Assembly: GCA_025331125.1 (NCBI GenBank)
Contig: JAOALB010000041.1
Span: forward strand, 62,001 to 126,000
Reading direction: 5' to 3'
Source of the DNA: Mycogone perniciosa
Lineage: Eukaryota > Ascomycota > Sordariomycetes > Hypocreales > Hypocreaceae
Length of the DNA stretch: 64,000 nucleotides
The notes beneath the pieces are model-generated. The model searched no databases. It saw nothing but the letters and a program-made list of their open reading frames with translations, and was not told where the DNA came from. Shown in pieces: positions 34,601 through 45,107 of the stretch. A program made the position numbers and the translations under genes. How positions within the stretch are numbered: position 1 is the first letter of the stretch; the number at the start of each line of letters is the position of its first letter.

Positions 34601-36492
34601 TGACTCCAGAGCATAGATGAAGCAGGCATACACATACATTTATCTCCTGATGCTGTGGGATAGCTGGTATGCCCTTGTGTACAGATGAGGCTCATGCAGA
34701 ACGGATGTGAGGTATCCGAATTACCCCGAGGTTCTTATCCGGCCAACCCAGAGCGGCCGGTATGACACCAACTCTTTGCGCTGCTTTGCCTCGTGAGCCA
34801 TCTAGTCGATGAACCCGCCGTTATGTTGCCTGAATAGAGGAAGGCTTGCATTAAAGAGCCTCGCCACCGCTGGTGCGAGTTTGGGCGCGCCCCTTTCACA
34901 TCACACCATCATCTTCGAAAGCAAGCAATCTCTGTCGCCTTTTCGCGCATCCGTTTGCCTATGCGAAATAAAGCAATTCTTACTGGACAATGTGCGATGC
35001 CGTGTGCAAACCACATGCAGCTGCTACCCATCTATGCTGCCGTCGACTAGCCAGCATCTGCCCTGTAGAAAACGAACTCATCACACAGCCCGGTCCGACC
35101 ATCACCAGGAAAGACATTTGCCTAGCACAGAGCACCAAATGAAGCTATGTCATGCCAGGAGTTCGCATTATCTATTTAGCTTCCGCCCCGGAGTTCTAGG
35201 CTGGCTCTCGCGCACGCATTGTGACCATTTAACTGAATGCGGTGCGACAGCGATGTGGTATCACCAATATGACTGCTGATATGTAATGTTGATTCTGAGA
35301 AGTACAATATGAGATTCTTTTGAGTTTTCTATGAGATCGTCTGATTTGTCTCTGACTAGTGAACTTTTGTCAAGGATGGTTGGATGAGCGTAGTATTGCA
35401 TCACCAACAGACGTCTTCTGGGGGAATAATTGGCAGTAGGGTCACATCCGAGACCCGGATGGTGTTAAATGGCTTCGTATTTCCTCCAAGGTAGGCTATG
35501 GACTCGTGCTTGACTTGGTTCTACGAGATTATGCTGGACAGTTTGTGAATCTCAAGAGGTGGAGGCTAATGGACTACAAGCCTGTGTGCCGTTACGCTGT
35601 GCAATCTTATTAGTGACTAGGTACATATTTCTGCTCCTCGGTTTCGAATCTTGGTGCTTTACTATCTGCTTTGAAACCCTGTGTTGATTACCAGCACGAC
35701 TCGGGTCTCTTGAGTCCATCGTTGCCTCACGATCGTGACCTCTCCGGGAATGACGGGTGTCGAGCTATGGATTAATCAGAATCGGTTGTGAGTGCTGATA
35801 TGACGGATCATGTCTTGGGGAGCACAAGATCAACGTCAGCGAGAGAGTATTCATTAACATGGACTTTAAACACAGCATCTCTCTTGTTTTCGTATCGCAT
35901 GTTGTGGGTGAGGGGGGAGTGTTGATGAACTACGATCATGCGTGTGCTGCAACGAACTTTGCCCTTGATTTCATGAGGAAGGTAGCACATAGCAAGTACA
36001 TCTTGGGGGTATGGAATGGTGTTTATAGGCTTTTGATCAACTTCCCAAACAAAATGGGTGCAGCTAAGACCTGTTACCCTCCTGGTGAATCTTTGGATGG
36101 CATGGTGCCAATTTGGAAACGGGATTGTTGACTTCCTCATTAGTTTCTCTTGTACTACCAAGCAGTCCATCACATATTACTTCCAAAATCTTGACGTTAA
36201 AGTAAGAATCTCAGGGTATCGGGCCTGGTCATCGCGTTCCGCATCGATACCAGGAGCTCCCTAAGCTTCAACTTCCAAGTCCATCTGCTACCAATAACCC
36301 AAATTAAAAACAGTGTTGATATGAAAGTATACCAAAATTTTCAAAGGGACGCCTTGCTATGACGTTCCGTATGATGAAATATCAGATCAGAGTGAATCGC
36401 CAAGAGAGGTTGTGGTTAACCTCGTGGCCAAGTAAAAAATGAGAACGATAAAATAGGCCATTTGCTTTTCGAGCCAAGGTCCAAGTATCACT

Positions 36493-36833
36493 TCAAGGAC
36501 ACGGGATAATACAGCAGTTGATCGGGATAGGGCAGGGAATGATGAAGCAGAACCGCCCGGGGCAGCACCGATCACGGTCGCCCTGACCACCTCGCAGATT
36601 CACTTCGGGATCGGGGTGCGGAAGCTGCGGATCTGTTCCCAATAATATACGTTAGCTGACTATAGAACTTGCATAAAGTAGTGATATGGGTAGGGTGATT
36701 TATCGAGCAGAAGATGGCGGATCTTACCCATTGCCTGTTGCAAACCCGGTTGATTCGCGTGCACATGTTCTGGCTCCGTGATCACCCCGCCTGCTGACTG
36801 AGGATTGGGATTTTGTGAGATGTTTTCATTCAT
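36493..36833 (-). CDS. Small Cys-rich conserved fungal protein (81 aa)
   Basis: Found by splicing two exons, 36728-36833 and 36493-36632; neither exon alone gives a notable frame. The intron (GTAAGA to GAACAG, 95 nt) joins GLQQAM to DPQLPHPDPEVNLRGGQ. The product is 81 residues: a polar N-terminal half, then LRGG, then a compact tail CCPGRFCFIIPCPIPINCC that ends IIPCP. Seven cysteines (58, 59, 64, 69, 75, 76, 80) lie in 23 residues, alternating with hydrophobic and proline residues. Small proteins with a CPGRFCF-IPCP-CC-II tail occur in many filamentous ascomycetes. The tail suggests membrane association through palmitoylation or metal binding; this is inference. An upstream in-frame start (36998, non-ATG) was not used. 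Confidence 0.72.
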
Positions 36834-39068
36834 GATGGCGAGAAAATGGCACAAGTTATCAGATGATATTAAGCGTAGAGTAACGCGATGATTGAGATGA
36901 GCTGAATGAGCTGAATGGACAATGAATGTGTCGATTGGAGCCAGAACGTCATCAGCAGGTACGTCATCGGTGAAAGCCACACCGAAAGTGCGGGCCAAGT
37001 CTTAATCCGTCCAATGTCACTGAACAGTGCGAGACACACTCAGTTGCATTTTGGCGCCCCATAAGCCAGTAAAGCTAAGAGGTGCAGATGCCTCCATCCT
37101 ATCATCTCGATTCTAGCATCAAATAACTACGGCGTACTTCGTATGTATGACTGTAACGTTGCGGGCGTTTAGCATTAGCTCGATTGGGGTCTCGGTGTTT
37201 TCAAATTCCCGTACTGGTGAGTGGCGATGTCTGACTTTGACGCCTCAAGTTTGGGCATTGTGCAAAACTCATGTAGAGACTCGGGTGGTCAGCTCGTCTC
37301 ATAACATTCCCCACCACATAATGCATAGCGAGACCCGTTATCAAGTCCGCACCGTTTGTTGAGTAGATCGTCCCGAAACCTTGTACTATGTACTAGCCTG
37401 TCCATTATTCCTGCGTCGATGGAGAAATCGTGTTATTGGCGGATACTAATCAGCCTCACTCATCATTCGGTAGTATGTCCTTCGGTCTTTCGGCACTTCG
37501 CTTCCTAGAATGGATCCTTTGTCTCGGCTCCGGGCGGGTCCGCCGATTTTCTTGTGACGCGACATCGCGGGTTTGGGTCAACCGCGAGCGAAGACTTTGT
37601 CGCAGACGATGAGTTAGGGATGGAAGAGTAGCATTGGACGATGCGGGAGATATGTGGAATTCATGAAAAAAAGCAAGAATGGGGGCAGAGATGGATTTGA
37701 AGGAAGCAGGGGCCTATCGGAGGCATGCCTCTCTCAATACACCCGTACCTACGAAGTACTCCGTATATATATAGGTAGGCATGTAATAACACGATTAACC
37801 TCGCTTGCAAAGACCCCATGGAACAGGCAAGTACGAAGTATCTACTAATCATACAATACCATCTCTGACGACTTGTGAATCATTTCTTGGAGATGTTCCT
37901 TTGCGGAAGCCTCATTCGGTCGGCATCAACGGTCCGGAACCCTTGGCCCGGCCCGACCCCGCAAATCTCCCAAAACGGTCGATGCCGAAGACACAAACCC
38001 CGGGCGCCAAGGAATGAGTCATTTTGACTCATGGTGAGGAAGATTTGGTAGTATCCCGCAATTGGCTGGCGAAATGCGGGCTTCTCCTCATCGGATAAAC
38101 ACACCCTTGCTGGATTTAACCCCATGTTGGTGAACGAACTGCATAGGAGAAATAATATGGGTCTGCCTAGCCGGAGCATCCACTTGTTTGACATCGTTGT
38201 CAATGATCGTTCACTACCATAGACTCGACTCTGTACGAAGTAGGAATCATGTCATTTGACTGCATTGTATTGTAGCTAGTCTCGCCATTACTTCATGGCT
38301 CTAGTAATGTAAACAGCTTGTTTAGCAGAGCACATGTATTGATTCCAAGGCTATGAATCATTCTGGCTCAATGTCTGTACACCATGATTGCCAATGCCCC
38401 ATGAGGCACACCTACAACACAATGTGAATAGGAAACAAGCGACAACAAACTCACCAGTAGAAATTAGTGAGGGCTCCTTGTAATTGTAGCTGAGAAAGCG
38501 TAGAATATGAAAACATCTTGATATAAATACTGAGGAGTTGGGAGGCTCTTTTGGTGCTGATATCCAGGGATCCTTATCCCAGGACGATATTGCAGGATAT
38601 CCAGAACACAGCGCTCTTGATATCAAAACAGGTATGAAAACGGAGAATGCCTCGATACCGCACTATGGAAATGTAAGCCAACATCCCTTTTCTTTTTTTT
38701 CTTATATTTATACAGCATGGGGAGGGAATAGGCAAACTTGCGGTGATGAGAGAAACGGAATATGATGATTTTAATGAATTGTTTATAATCAAAGGAAGAG
38801 AACGACATCGTCTGAGCAAGCACATTCCTTTCTTTCAAGTTTATATTTGCACACGGTCACTCAATATTTGGAGGCAACTGGCTAACCACATGTGAGGCAT
38901 ACAAAGTACAAGAAGACACCCGGTCCACATGCATGCCCGAGGCATAGGCCTCAATTAAGAGTAGTATTCTTTCGCCTCCCATCCCATATCATTACTCACG
39001 GGTTAGACATCAAGACATCGGGATAGCAGGAATTATTCTAGGACAAACAGAATATATATATATGTTCA
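36834..39068. other. Gene-free stretch between the Cys-rich protein and bZIP
   Basis: About 2.2 kb. It includes the palindrome cluster at 37750-37765, further TACGAAGTA units near 37830 and 38232, and AT-rich DNA near 38690-38800. Overlapping open frames show no recognisable motif. No gene is supported. Confidence 0.4.
37750..37765. repeat. Palindrome cluster TACGAAGTACTCCGTA
   Basis: A 16-bp composite of TACGAAGTA and TACTCCGTA, the same composite as at 29127. Confidence 0.6.
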
Positions 39069-39725
39069 CTATCTCCCTAGCATCTCTCTTAGTGCCTCCA
39101 CCTCGGCCTCGCGCCTCGCCAGCTTGAGTTTGAGGTCGTCCCGCTCCCCTGTCATCTCTGCAAGCGCACGCTCTAGATCGGCGATCCGATCGAGGCGCTT
39201 TTGACGGTACTTACGCGCAGCCATGGTATTGCGCTGCCGCTTGATGGCGACCTCGTCGCTGCCGTGGTCTGGCTCGTCCTGGTCGGTTGAGTGTGTTGTC
39301 CTGCGCTTGGAGCCGCTGCTTTGTGAGCTGGCGGGCGAGTCTTGGCGGTGATGTGGCTGATTCATTGCTATTGTGGAGGAGGAAGTGATGGTGGTTGTTG
39401 ATGTTGTTCCTGGTATGAACTCTGTTGCTTTGTGGGGAATCTGAAAGAAAGACGCATTAGGGATAGTATCGGGAGAAATAGTCGCGTTCGGAATGTTGAA
39501 CCTGTCCTGATGGGGTGGGATACCATGGTGGATGCCGGAATTGAAAACTTGGTTATGATGATCTTGAACAAAGAAGTTATCTGCGAGTGTAGCGCCTCAG
39601 TTAGCAACGGTTCAAATTGGCTTTCAAAGGCCATACAATATGTCGCACGTAGAGGTTGTTGACATACCATCTGGATCTAAACGATTACCGGAAGGAATAG
39701 GCCCCAGCATTCCCAGAAGAGCCAT
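39069..39725 (-). CDS. bZIP transcription factor (JlbA/Gcn4-like)
   Basis: A basic leucine-zipper DNA-binding protein. With the conservative ATG at 39725 the exons are 39668-39725 and 39069-39580, giving 189 residues. The basic region (about 133-150) is KRQRNTMAARKYRQKRLD, with the invariant Asn and Arg; the heptad zipper (151-189) ends EALREMLGR. The RNTxAARKYRQK pattern fits fungal jun-like/Gcn4-type factors such as JlbA, which are linked to stress and amino-acid starvation. The true start is uncertain: the same frame is open for 110 codons upstream (to a stop at 40056-40058) without any ATG, and its translation, with SSDHSNQSTPSLHGNQLWWS, looks like an activation domain. A uORF precedes it. 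Possible translation control is discussed in the findings. Confidence 0.8.
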
Positions 39726-40617
39726 CTCGCCCCCGTGGAGGTCGAGGATAGATTCGGGGGGAGAGTCAAGCAATAACGAGGGCAGCCCTTGTGGTGCAAA
39801 AGTTCCAGTGATTTCAGGCGCAGTTGTAGTTCCAGTTTCAATTCCAGTTCCAGTTACAGGCCAGCAGGATGACGTATCAAAATCCGGCAGCGACCACCAC
39901 AGCTGGTTACCATGGAGGCTTGGGGTGCTCTGGTTGCTGTGGTCTGAAGAAACCCAAGGTGTGCAGACTAGCAGCGGTTGCGGTGGCGGAGGGTTGGGCG
40001 TCCATGAGCTCAGGTTAGGGCGCCTCTCAGCGTCAGAGAGGCGATGCTCGCTTCTTTATCTAAGAAGAACGAGAAATGTTCTGTGCTTTGTGAAGGAGAA
40101 GGCTTTTGCGTGCTGATGACGCTGTGATAGTGAGATGGAAATGGAGGGGAGTGTTGGGTCAAATGGCCAGCACTTTATAGGCATTGCGGGTCATTCCCAA
40201 TTCAGATTACAGTGTGGAAATGGCCTTCTCACACGTTGGTGGTACCTCCGGGCGATCTCTTACCGATCTCGGTAAAGCGTGTTTGTTGGTTTAGTCAGCG
40301 TCTCTCTCGGAGTCACGCAATCACGGAACAAATACACAAGCAGTCGGCCGCATTATCCGCATCTTCCGCACAAGGCTTGCCTTGCTTTGTTAAGAATCTC
40401 AGTCTCAAGGCTATTAAGGTCTACGAGGCCAGCGAAGCAGTTGGTGTTGAAGTGATGGACTGGTTTGCTTGAGACGCTCGGGGATTTCGAATCTCGTCCT
40501 CCTGAGATTCACCAGACAGGCTTAACCAACAAGCATCCCATCCCGCTGCAAAGGAGTGAAGCGTCACACTACCCGATTTGGCTATCGATGTCAGCCAGCG
40601 TGGCATTGCTACCGCCA
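39726..40617. other. bZIP leader and promoter
   Basis: Up to 40055 the strand is open in the bZIP frame without an ATG. The uORF lies within it. From about 40060 to 40180 is the presumed leader with TATA-like box; the rest up to 40617 is the 3' flank of the SDR gene upstream. Confidence 0.45.
39907..40005 (-). other. uORF of 32 codons in the bZIP leader
   Basis: This is the first ATG after a TATA-like box (CTATAAAG on the minus strand, 40172-40179). It opens MDAQPSATATAASLHTLG and ends at TAA. It overlaps the AUG-less open frame of the bZIP gene in another reading frame. uORFs are a known control feature of Gcn4/Cpc1-type bZIP genes. Confidence 0.5.
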
Positions 40618-41752
40618 TTAAAGGTAGGGCTTGATTTGCTCCTCGTTCCAGCGCCAGAACTCTTGGGCAATGCCAGTGCCGCCCTCGCTGGTGGGCTTGG
40701 TAGCCGCCGAGAGATCCTTGCGGATCGGCGCAAACCGCCCCCAAGGCACAACTAGGTCCAGAGTGTCAGTGGATCGGAACTTCATGGGGGAGAGGGCAAT
40801 GCCGGCTTACCCCAATCCTCTGCCTTAACCCGCTCGACCGTCACATCGGGTGATATTGCAGCATACAGCATGGTGTAGACACCGAAAATGGCTGGGTAGT
40901 GGATGAGCTTCTTTATGAGGATCTTTTCGATACTGGAGCGGTGCCGCATGAGGCCGGTGTCGAGGTTACCCGGGTTCAGGACGATGCTGACGATGCCGTC
41001 GGCGTCGCCATGGCGGCGGGCATGCTCAGAGCCAAGCAGGAAATTACCTGCCTTGGAGATGCCGTACTTGATAGATGTGCTCCTGTCCTCGTGGTAGTCG
41101 AGGTTGTCAATGCGGACGCCGCCAGGCTTGTGGCTGAAGTTCTCAGCAGCTATAGATGAGAGCCAGACGACTCGGATCGAGCTTGGTGGCTCAGTCTTGG
41201 CCGTTGTGGCCAGCAGGGGTGTAAGCAGCTGGGTGAGCATGAAGCTGCCCACACAGTTGACACCCAGCTGCAGCTCGTGGCCTTGGGCAGTCTTGGAGCC
41301 CTCGGGTGGCGCCATGACACCGGCATTGTTGAACAGGACGTGCAACCTGGATTCTTTGGCCAGGAACTCGCTCGCTGCAGCCTTGACAGCCACTAGATCA
41401 GCGAGATCGAGCTGCAGGAAGATGAGCTCGCCCCCGCTACCGGACACGGCCTTCTTGATATCGTCGATTGCCTCCTGCGCCTTCTCCTCGGAGCGCGCCG
41501 CCATGTAGACCTTGGCATTCTTGGAGTATAGGATCCGAGCGAGCTCCTTGCCAAGACCCGAGTTGGAGCCCGTCACCAGGTACACCTGGAGCCAGAATTG
41601 GAATCAGCATTCCCGTTTGTGAACAGATCGCAACAGAGACGCGAGAGCGAGAGGGTGAATCCAACCTTTCCACGGAGGTCCGGCACGTTGACATCGGTAA
41701 AAGTAGGCTGAGGTGGGCGGAGCTCGCCAAACGGATTGAGGGGAAACGGCAT
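40618..41752 (-). CDS. Short-chain dehydrogenase/reductase (retinol dehydrogenase-like)
   Basis: An NAD(P)-dependent oxidoreductase of 331 residues from three exons: 41666-41752, 40811-41585 and 40618-40751. The Rossmann motif TGSNSGLG is at about residues 34-41, NNAG near 110, and the catalytic YGISK at Tyr203/Lys207. The third exon restores the conserved-looking C-terminus: VVPWGRFAPIRKDL, then QEFWRWNEEQIKPYL; reading through its intron would end the protein early with a short unrelated tail. The N-terminal MPFPLNPFGELRPPQPTFT precedes PDLRGK, the usual layout of fungal SDRs similar to WW-domain oxidoreductase/retinol dehydrogenases. No transmembrane helix is evident. Substrate unknown. 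Confidence 0.88.
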
Positions 41753-42270
41753 AGCGACAAGGGTTTTGTTGCGTTGGTGATCAGACGAATTGAGCTGTAA
41801 TATATTATACACAGCACTGTAGGTGTTCGTAGATACTCGGCCCGATGCCAGCGAAGGAGCTGGAGACCAGAGGTCGGATTCTTCCAAGCCAAGTATAATA
41901 TAGTAGATACTAATGATAACATATGTATTCGGTACATACGCGTATCGCGGATTTACATCGAAACTAAAAATATCCCGAGACTTCGGTGTTTTGTAAGCTG
42001 CTTCGGGCGGGACTACTCCGTAAGGATTTGGAATACCTAACTTCGGACATAGTCTTCTCCATCAAATGGCGTCATCCAGCACTACTAGTCAGATTAGCAT
42101 CCATTGTGAGATAACGAGACACGCCATCTGACAGCCCTACCACGATCGTACGTGTCAATACTGTCTAATCCCTTCTTTTGTAGTAATACTGGCAATATCA
42201 TAACACTATTTCGTACTCGTATATGACTCGCATCTCCCGTGTTGCGTATCAGGGACACAAGCCCCGAATA
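41753..42270. other. Intergenic region upstream of the SDR
   Basis: About 520 bp between two minus-strand genes. It holds ACTCCGTA near 42013 and no gene-like frame. Confidence 0.45.
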
Positions 42271-44043
42271 TCAACGGCCCGTGAGTCGCTTCTCGACATG
42301 ACGTAACGGCACGTAAATCAGCGAGCTCATTACAAATGCAATCTCGAATCCAATATCACCCGTTGTCTTTGCAATGGGACCTTGCCACCATACCTGGTCC
42401 ATGAAAGGAATCACAAGCCCAAGGCACAGAATCCCGCTCGACAACGCTGCGATTCCAAGAGGCAATCTGCTTGCGTCGTTCCAACTCGCATGGTCATATG
42501 AGCTGTAGTCTTGCCGCCGAAAGACCACATGCTCAACTCCCACAATTCCAACGAAAGCCGCTGACCAGTATCCAATGAGAGAGACGAAGTTTTCCAGGCT
42601 CTGGAAGAAGTCTCCCACCGCCGTGATGGAAACAGCAATGATGATGGCCGTGATGACGATGGCAAAAATATACCGCGGTACCTTGAATAGAAAGGGAACC
42701 AGTGTTTGAAAGTTGAGCGTGATTGAATAAAACGTTGAAGTGGTATTCCCAAGCAAGGAAAGAGAGAGAATCACAACAACAAACTTGCCGAAGCCGCCGG
42801 CGCTTGATAGCATGGCTGCCAGGGCTCCGCCAACGAGATACTTGTCAAACGCCTCTTGCCATTCAGGGTTGTTTGGTATAGCACCGGCAACGGCAGCACC
42901 GAGCGTCATTAACAAGACCGTAGGTATTCCCAGGCCCCAGTAGGTGTAGGCGAAAACCCTCCAACTTCAGACTGTTAGCCCTCATTTTGTGACGTTTCTT
43001 TTCTACTCCCAGGGATCTCTTTGTCCTCCTCTGTTCTCTCTCTATCTCTCCCCCTGACCAAGGTCCAGGAGCAAGTTGGTGAACGAGGGGTACGGGAATT
43101 CTTTACTTACGATGGAACCTTGGGATCAAAATATGTTGTCAAATCACTCGAAATGGCAGCCCAAGGGATCTGGTAACTCGCCACAATCATGCCAAAGTTC
43201 AACACATTGGCCGCTGTCGGGGGCATGTCGGGTACCGACTGCTTTGTGAGACTGGAGCCAGCACAACCGGTCGCAATAGCAATGCTGATGATGGCGGGGA
43301 TGGATGCATATGTCTCGAATATGTGAAGAATCCTGAAGCCACAAAATGAGACTAGAAGCGACAACACGGCAATGATGATGATGCCAGCGTTTGGGTTCAC
43401 AGCCCCCTCAGAAATGGCGGAAATGCACTGGCCACCTGTAATGCAAATTATGATGGTGAAGCCTGTCAACGTAGCTAGGTTGAGAAGCACAGGTATTGAG
43501 ACGATATATCGTCTGAATACGGAGGCGAAGGCCGTTAGCGAGGTAGATCTTAGGTCACAAGCACTATCATGACTGTTGGCGGAGTGTGACTCTTACCCGA
43601 AACTATATCGCGCTTGAATCATCTGCCTCATTCCTGTTTTGGGGCCAAGGACTGCAAGGTATGCAGGGGGGACGGTTGACAAAAGGCAAAAAAATAGAAT
43701 CACAAGAGACGAGTCTCTTAAACTGAGATTATAGACGAGTGGTCCCAACATGCCAAAGGTTATACTAAACGAGAACAAGATGGTTAGCGAAATCGAGAAA
43801 CGAGATAACTATGCAGTTCATCTATGGGTAAATTTACCCAAGAATATTGGTGTTAATGGAAAACCAAATCGTGAAAATGTTGAAGAAGCGTGTTGAAGTG
43901 CGCTCTTCAACGGGCACAGGTTGGATTCCTCGCTCTTCAACACGACCCGCTCGAAGGACTTTGTGCAAAATGGAGTCATCGTCGCTATGTTGGTTGTCTT
44001 TTTCCCTCACGGGCGTAGCGGACGCTTCCGTATCCATGACCAT
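42271..44043 (-). CDS. NCS1 purine-cytosine permease (Fcy2/FcyB-like)
   Basis: A plasma-membrane H+ symporter of the nucleobase-cation-symport-1 family. Four exons: 43838-44043, 43597-43764, 43111-43512 and 42271-42958, all joins keeping frame, giving 487 residues. After a 45-residue polar N-terminus comes FFNIFTIWFSINTNILG, the conserved first-helix element of the Fcy branch, then GMLGPLVYNL and KTGMRQMIQARYSFG. Helices continue through SYQIPWAAISSDLTTYFDP and SLLGNTTSTFYSITLNFQ, both hallmark segments of purine-cytosine permeases. Twelve helices are expected. The C-terminus has RHVEKRLTG. Substrate is likely cytosine or purines, by family only. Confidence 0.9.
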
Positions 44044-44608
44044 GATGTGAGTGAGAACTTCTAGAGAACCTCTTGGTGGTTGTAGATCTTTTCCCAGCCC
44101 AATGCGTCACCCTGAGCAAGCCAAAATGCTCTCATGGCCCGATTAACAAAGCGAACGAGCAAAAAAGCTCTGTGAGCCAATGATAGGAAGACTTTTTCGT
44201 CTCTCCGATCAAGGACATATACACTGCTGTCTGGCCCCACTTTAAGGAATCTGGCGGTACATGAGCCAGTAGATTTGTCTCAATTGTATGATTAGATGGA
44301 CGGATAGATGGTCAATGGTTCACCGGTAGCCGGCTCAAGCCGCAAGCCTGCATGCTTCAAATCGGCTGTAGATTTTTTGAGCATCATGAGTGGCTCCATT
44401 ACGTTGACCCACTAGAGGAGGATGCGTGTGAATGACCTAACTTCTGAGTCAAAGCTGCGATGTGATTGTGATGGCAACTCAGAAACAGGAGACTTGAAAG
44501 AGAAGCAAAGTCCAGCCACTACGAAGTAGTTTTGTGCATTTGAACTGGCGTAGAAGTGGAAGAAATATTTCCGACTCAATATGTGGCGGCAAGACGGATG
44601 AAAGGCGG
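44044..44608. other. Upstream region of the NCS1 permease
   Basis: About 560 bp up to the MITE. One palindrome unit, CTACGAAGTAG, lies near 44519. No gene is seen. Confidence 0.45.
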
Positions 44609-44823
44609 CAAGCGGGTAACGAAAAAGAGGGACCGCAAACACATAACTAAGTACTGTATTACTATTAGCTACATCCTAGCAACACCAATTGCCCTATACT
44701 ATCCTGGTTGCAATATATTACTACCATTACGATAAATAGCTACTTACCCCTAATGCTCTGTCAGCTAACTGTCTGATGAGCTGTGTATCTTTTGCGGGTC
44801 CCTCTTTTTTTGTTACCCGCTTG
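44609..44823. mobile_element. MITE copy B, intact with terminal inverted repeats
   Basis: A 215-bp non-coding element bounded by near-perfect inverted repeats of about 30 bp. The left end reads CAAGCGGGTAACGAAAAAGA and then GGGACCGCAAA; the right end is the reverse complement with one or two changes, ending GTTACCCGCTTG. It is flanked by a direct 5-bp duplication, GGCGG, at 44604-44608 and 44824-44828. The core matches the truncated copy at 14066-14288. It encodes no transposase, so it would need one acting in trans. The superfamily is not assigned; a 5-bp target duplication is unusual for Tc1/mariner (TA) elements. Confidence 0.85.
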
Positions 44824-45107
44824 GGCGGTGCTGATAAGAAAACGGAAGCTGTAGTACAAAAACACCAATAGCGAGAGAGGCATATAAGATTATCATTGCT
44901 ATCAGTAGACGGTCTAAAGATAGAACAAAACACATCTACAAAGTATTAGATGTTATACAGAAAATAACGGATAGGTATTACACAGTAGTAATATCCCAAA
45001 AGAGGACAGTGATCATCCTACTGCTACCCTATGCGGATGCCCTTGCGCATTGTAGATACTTCTTGGTTTTGAACGAGATAGAAACTCAAACAGATCGACC
45101 ATGACAC

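Larger units (their letters stand above)
28229..36492. other. Eight-kilobase gene desert / long upstream region
   Basis: No recognisable protein, tRNA or rRNA gene was found. The first 600 bp are open in the frame of the CCCH gene. The GAA microsatellite and several palindrome units (29127, 29440-29462, 31604, 31680-31700, 32070) lie here. Stretches at 30980-31060 and 33330-34330 are pyrimidine-rich on the + strand, as in long fungal 5' leaders. ORFs near 35808-36173 on both strands have no recognisable motif. It may be a large regulatory region or hold a non-coding transcript. Confidence 0.4.

Noticed and set aside
35630..35665. TTTCGAATC sequence resembling a tRNA T-loop
   Set aside because: No A box, acceptor stem or anticodon arm could be fitted around it.
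35808..36173. 121-residue minus-strand frame and 90-residue plus-strand frame
   Set aside because: Neither shows a motif, and mutual overlap suggests chance; kept only as part of the gene desert.
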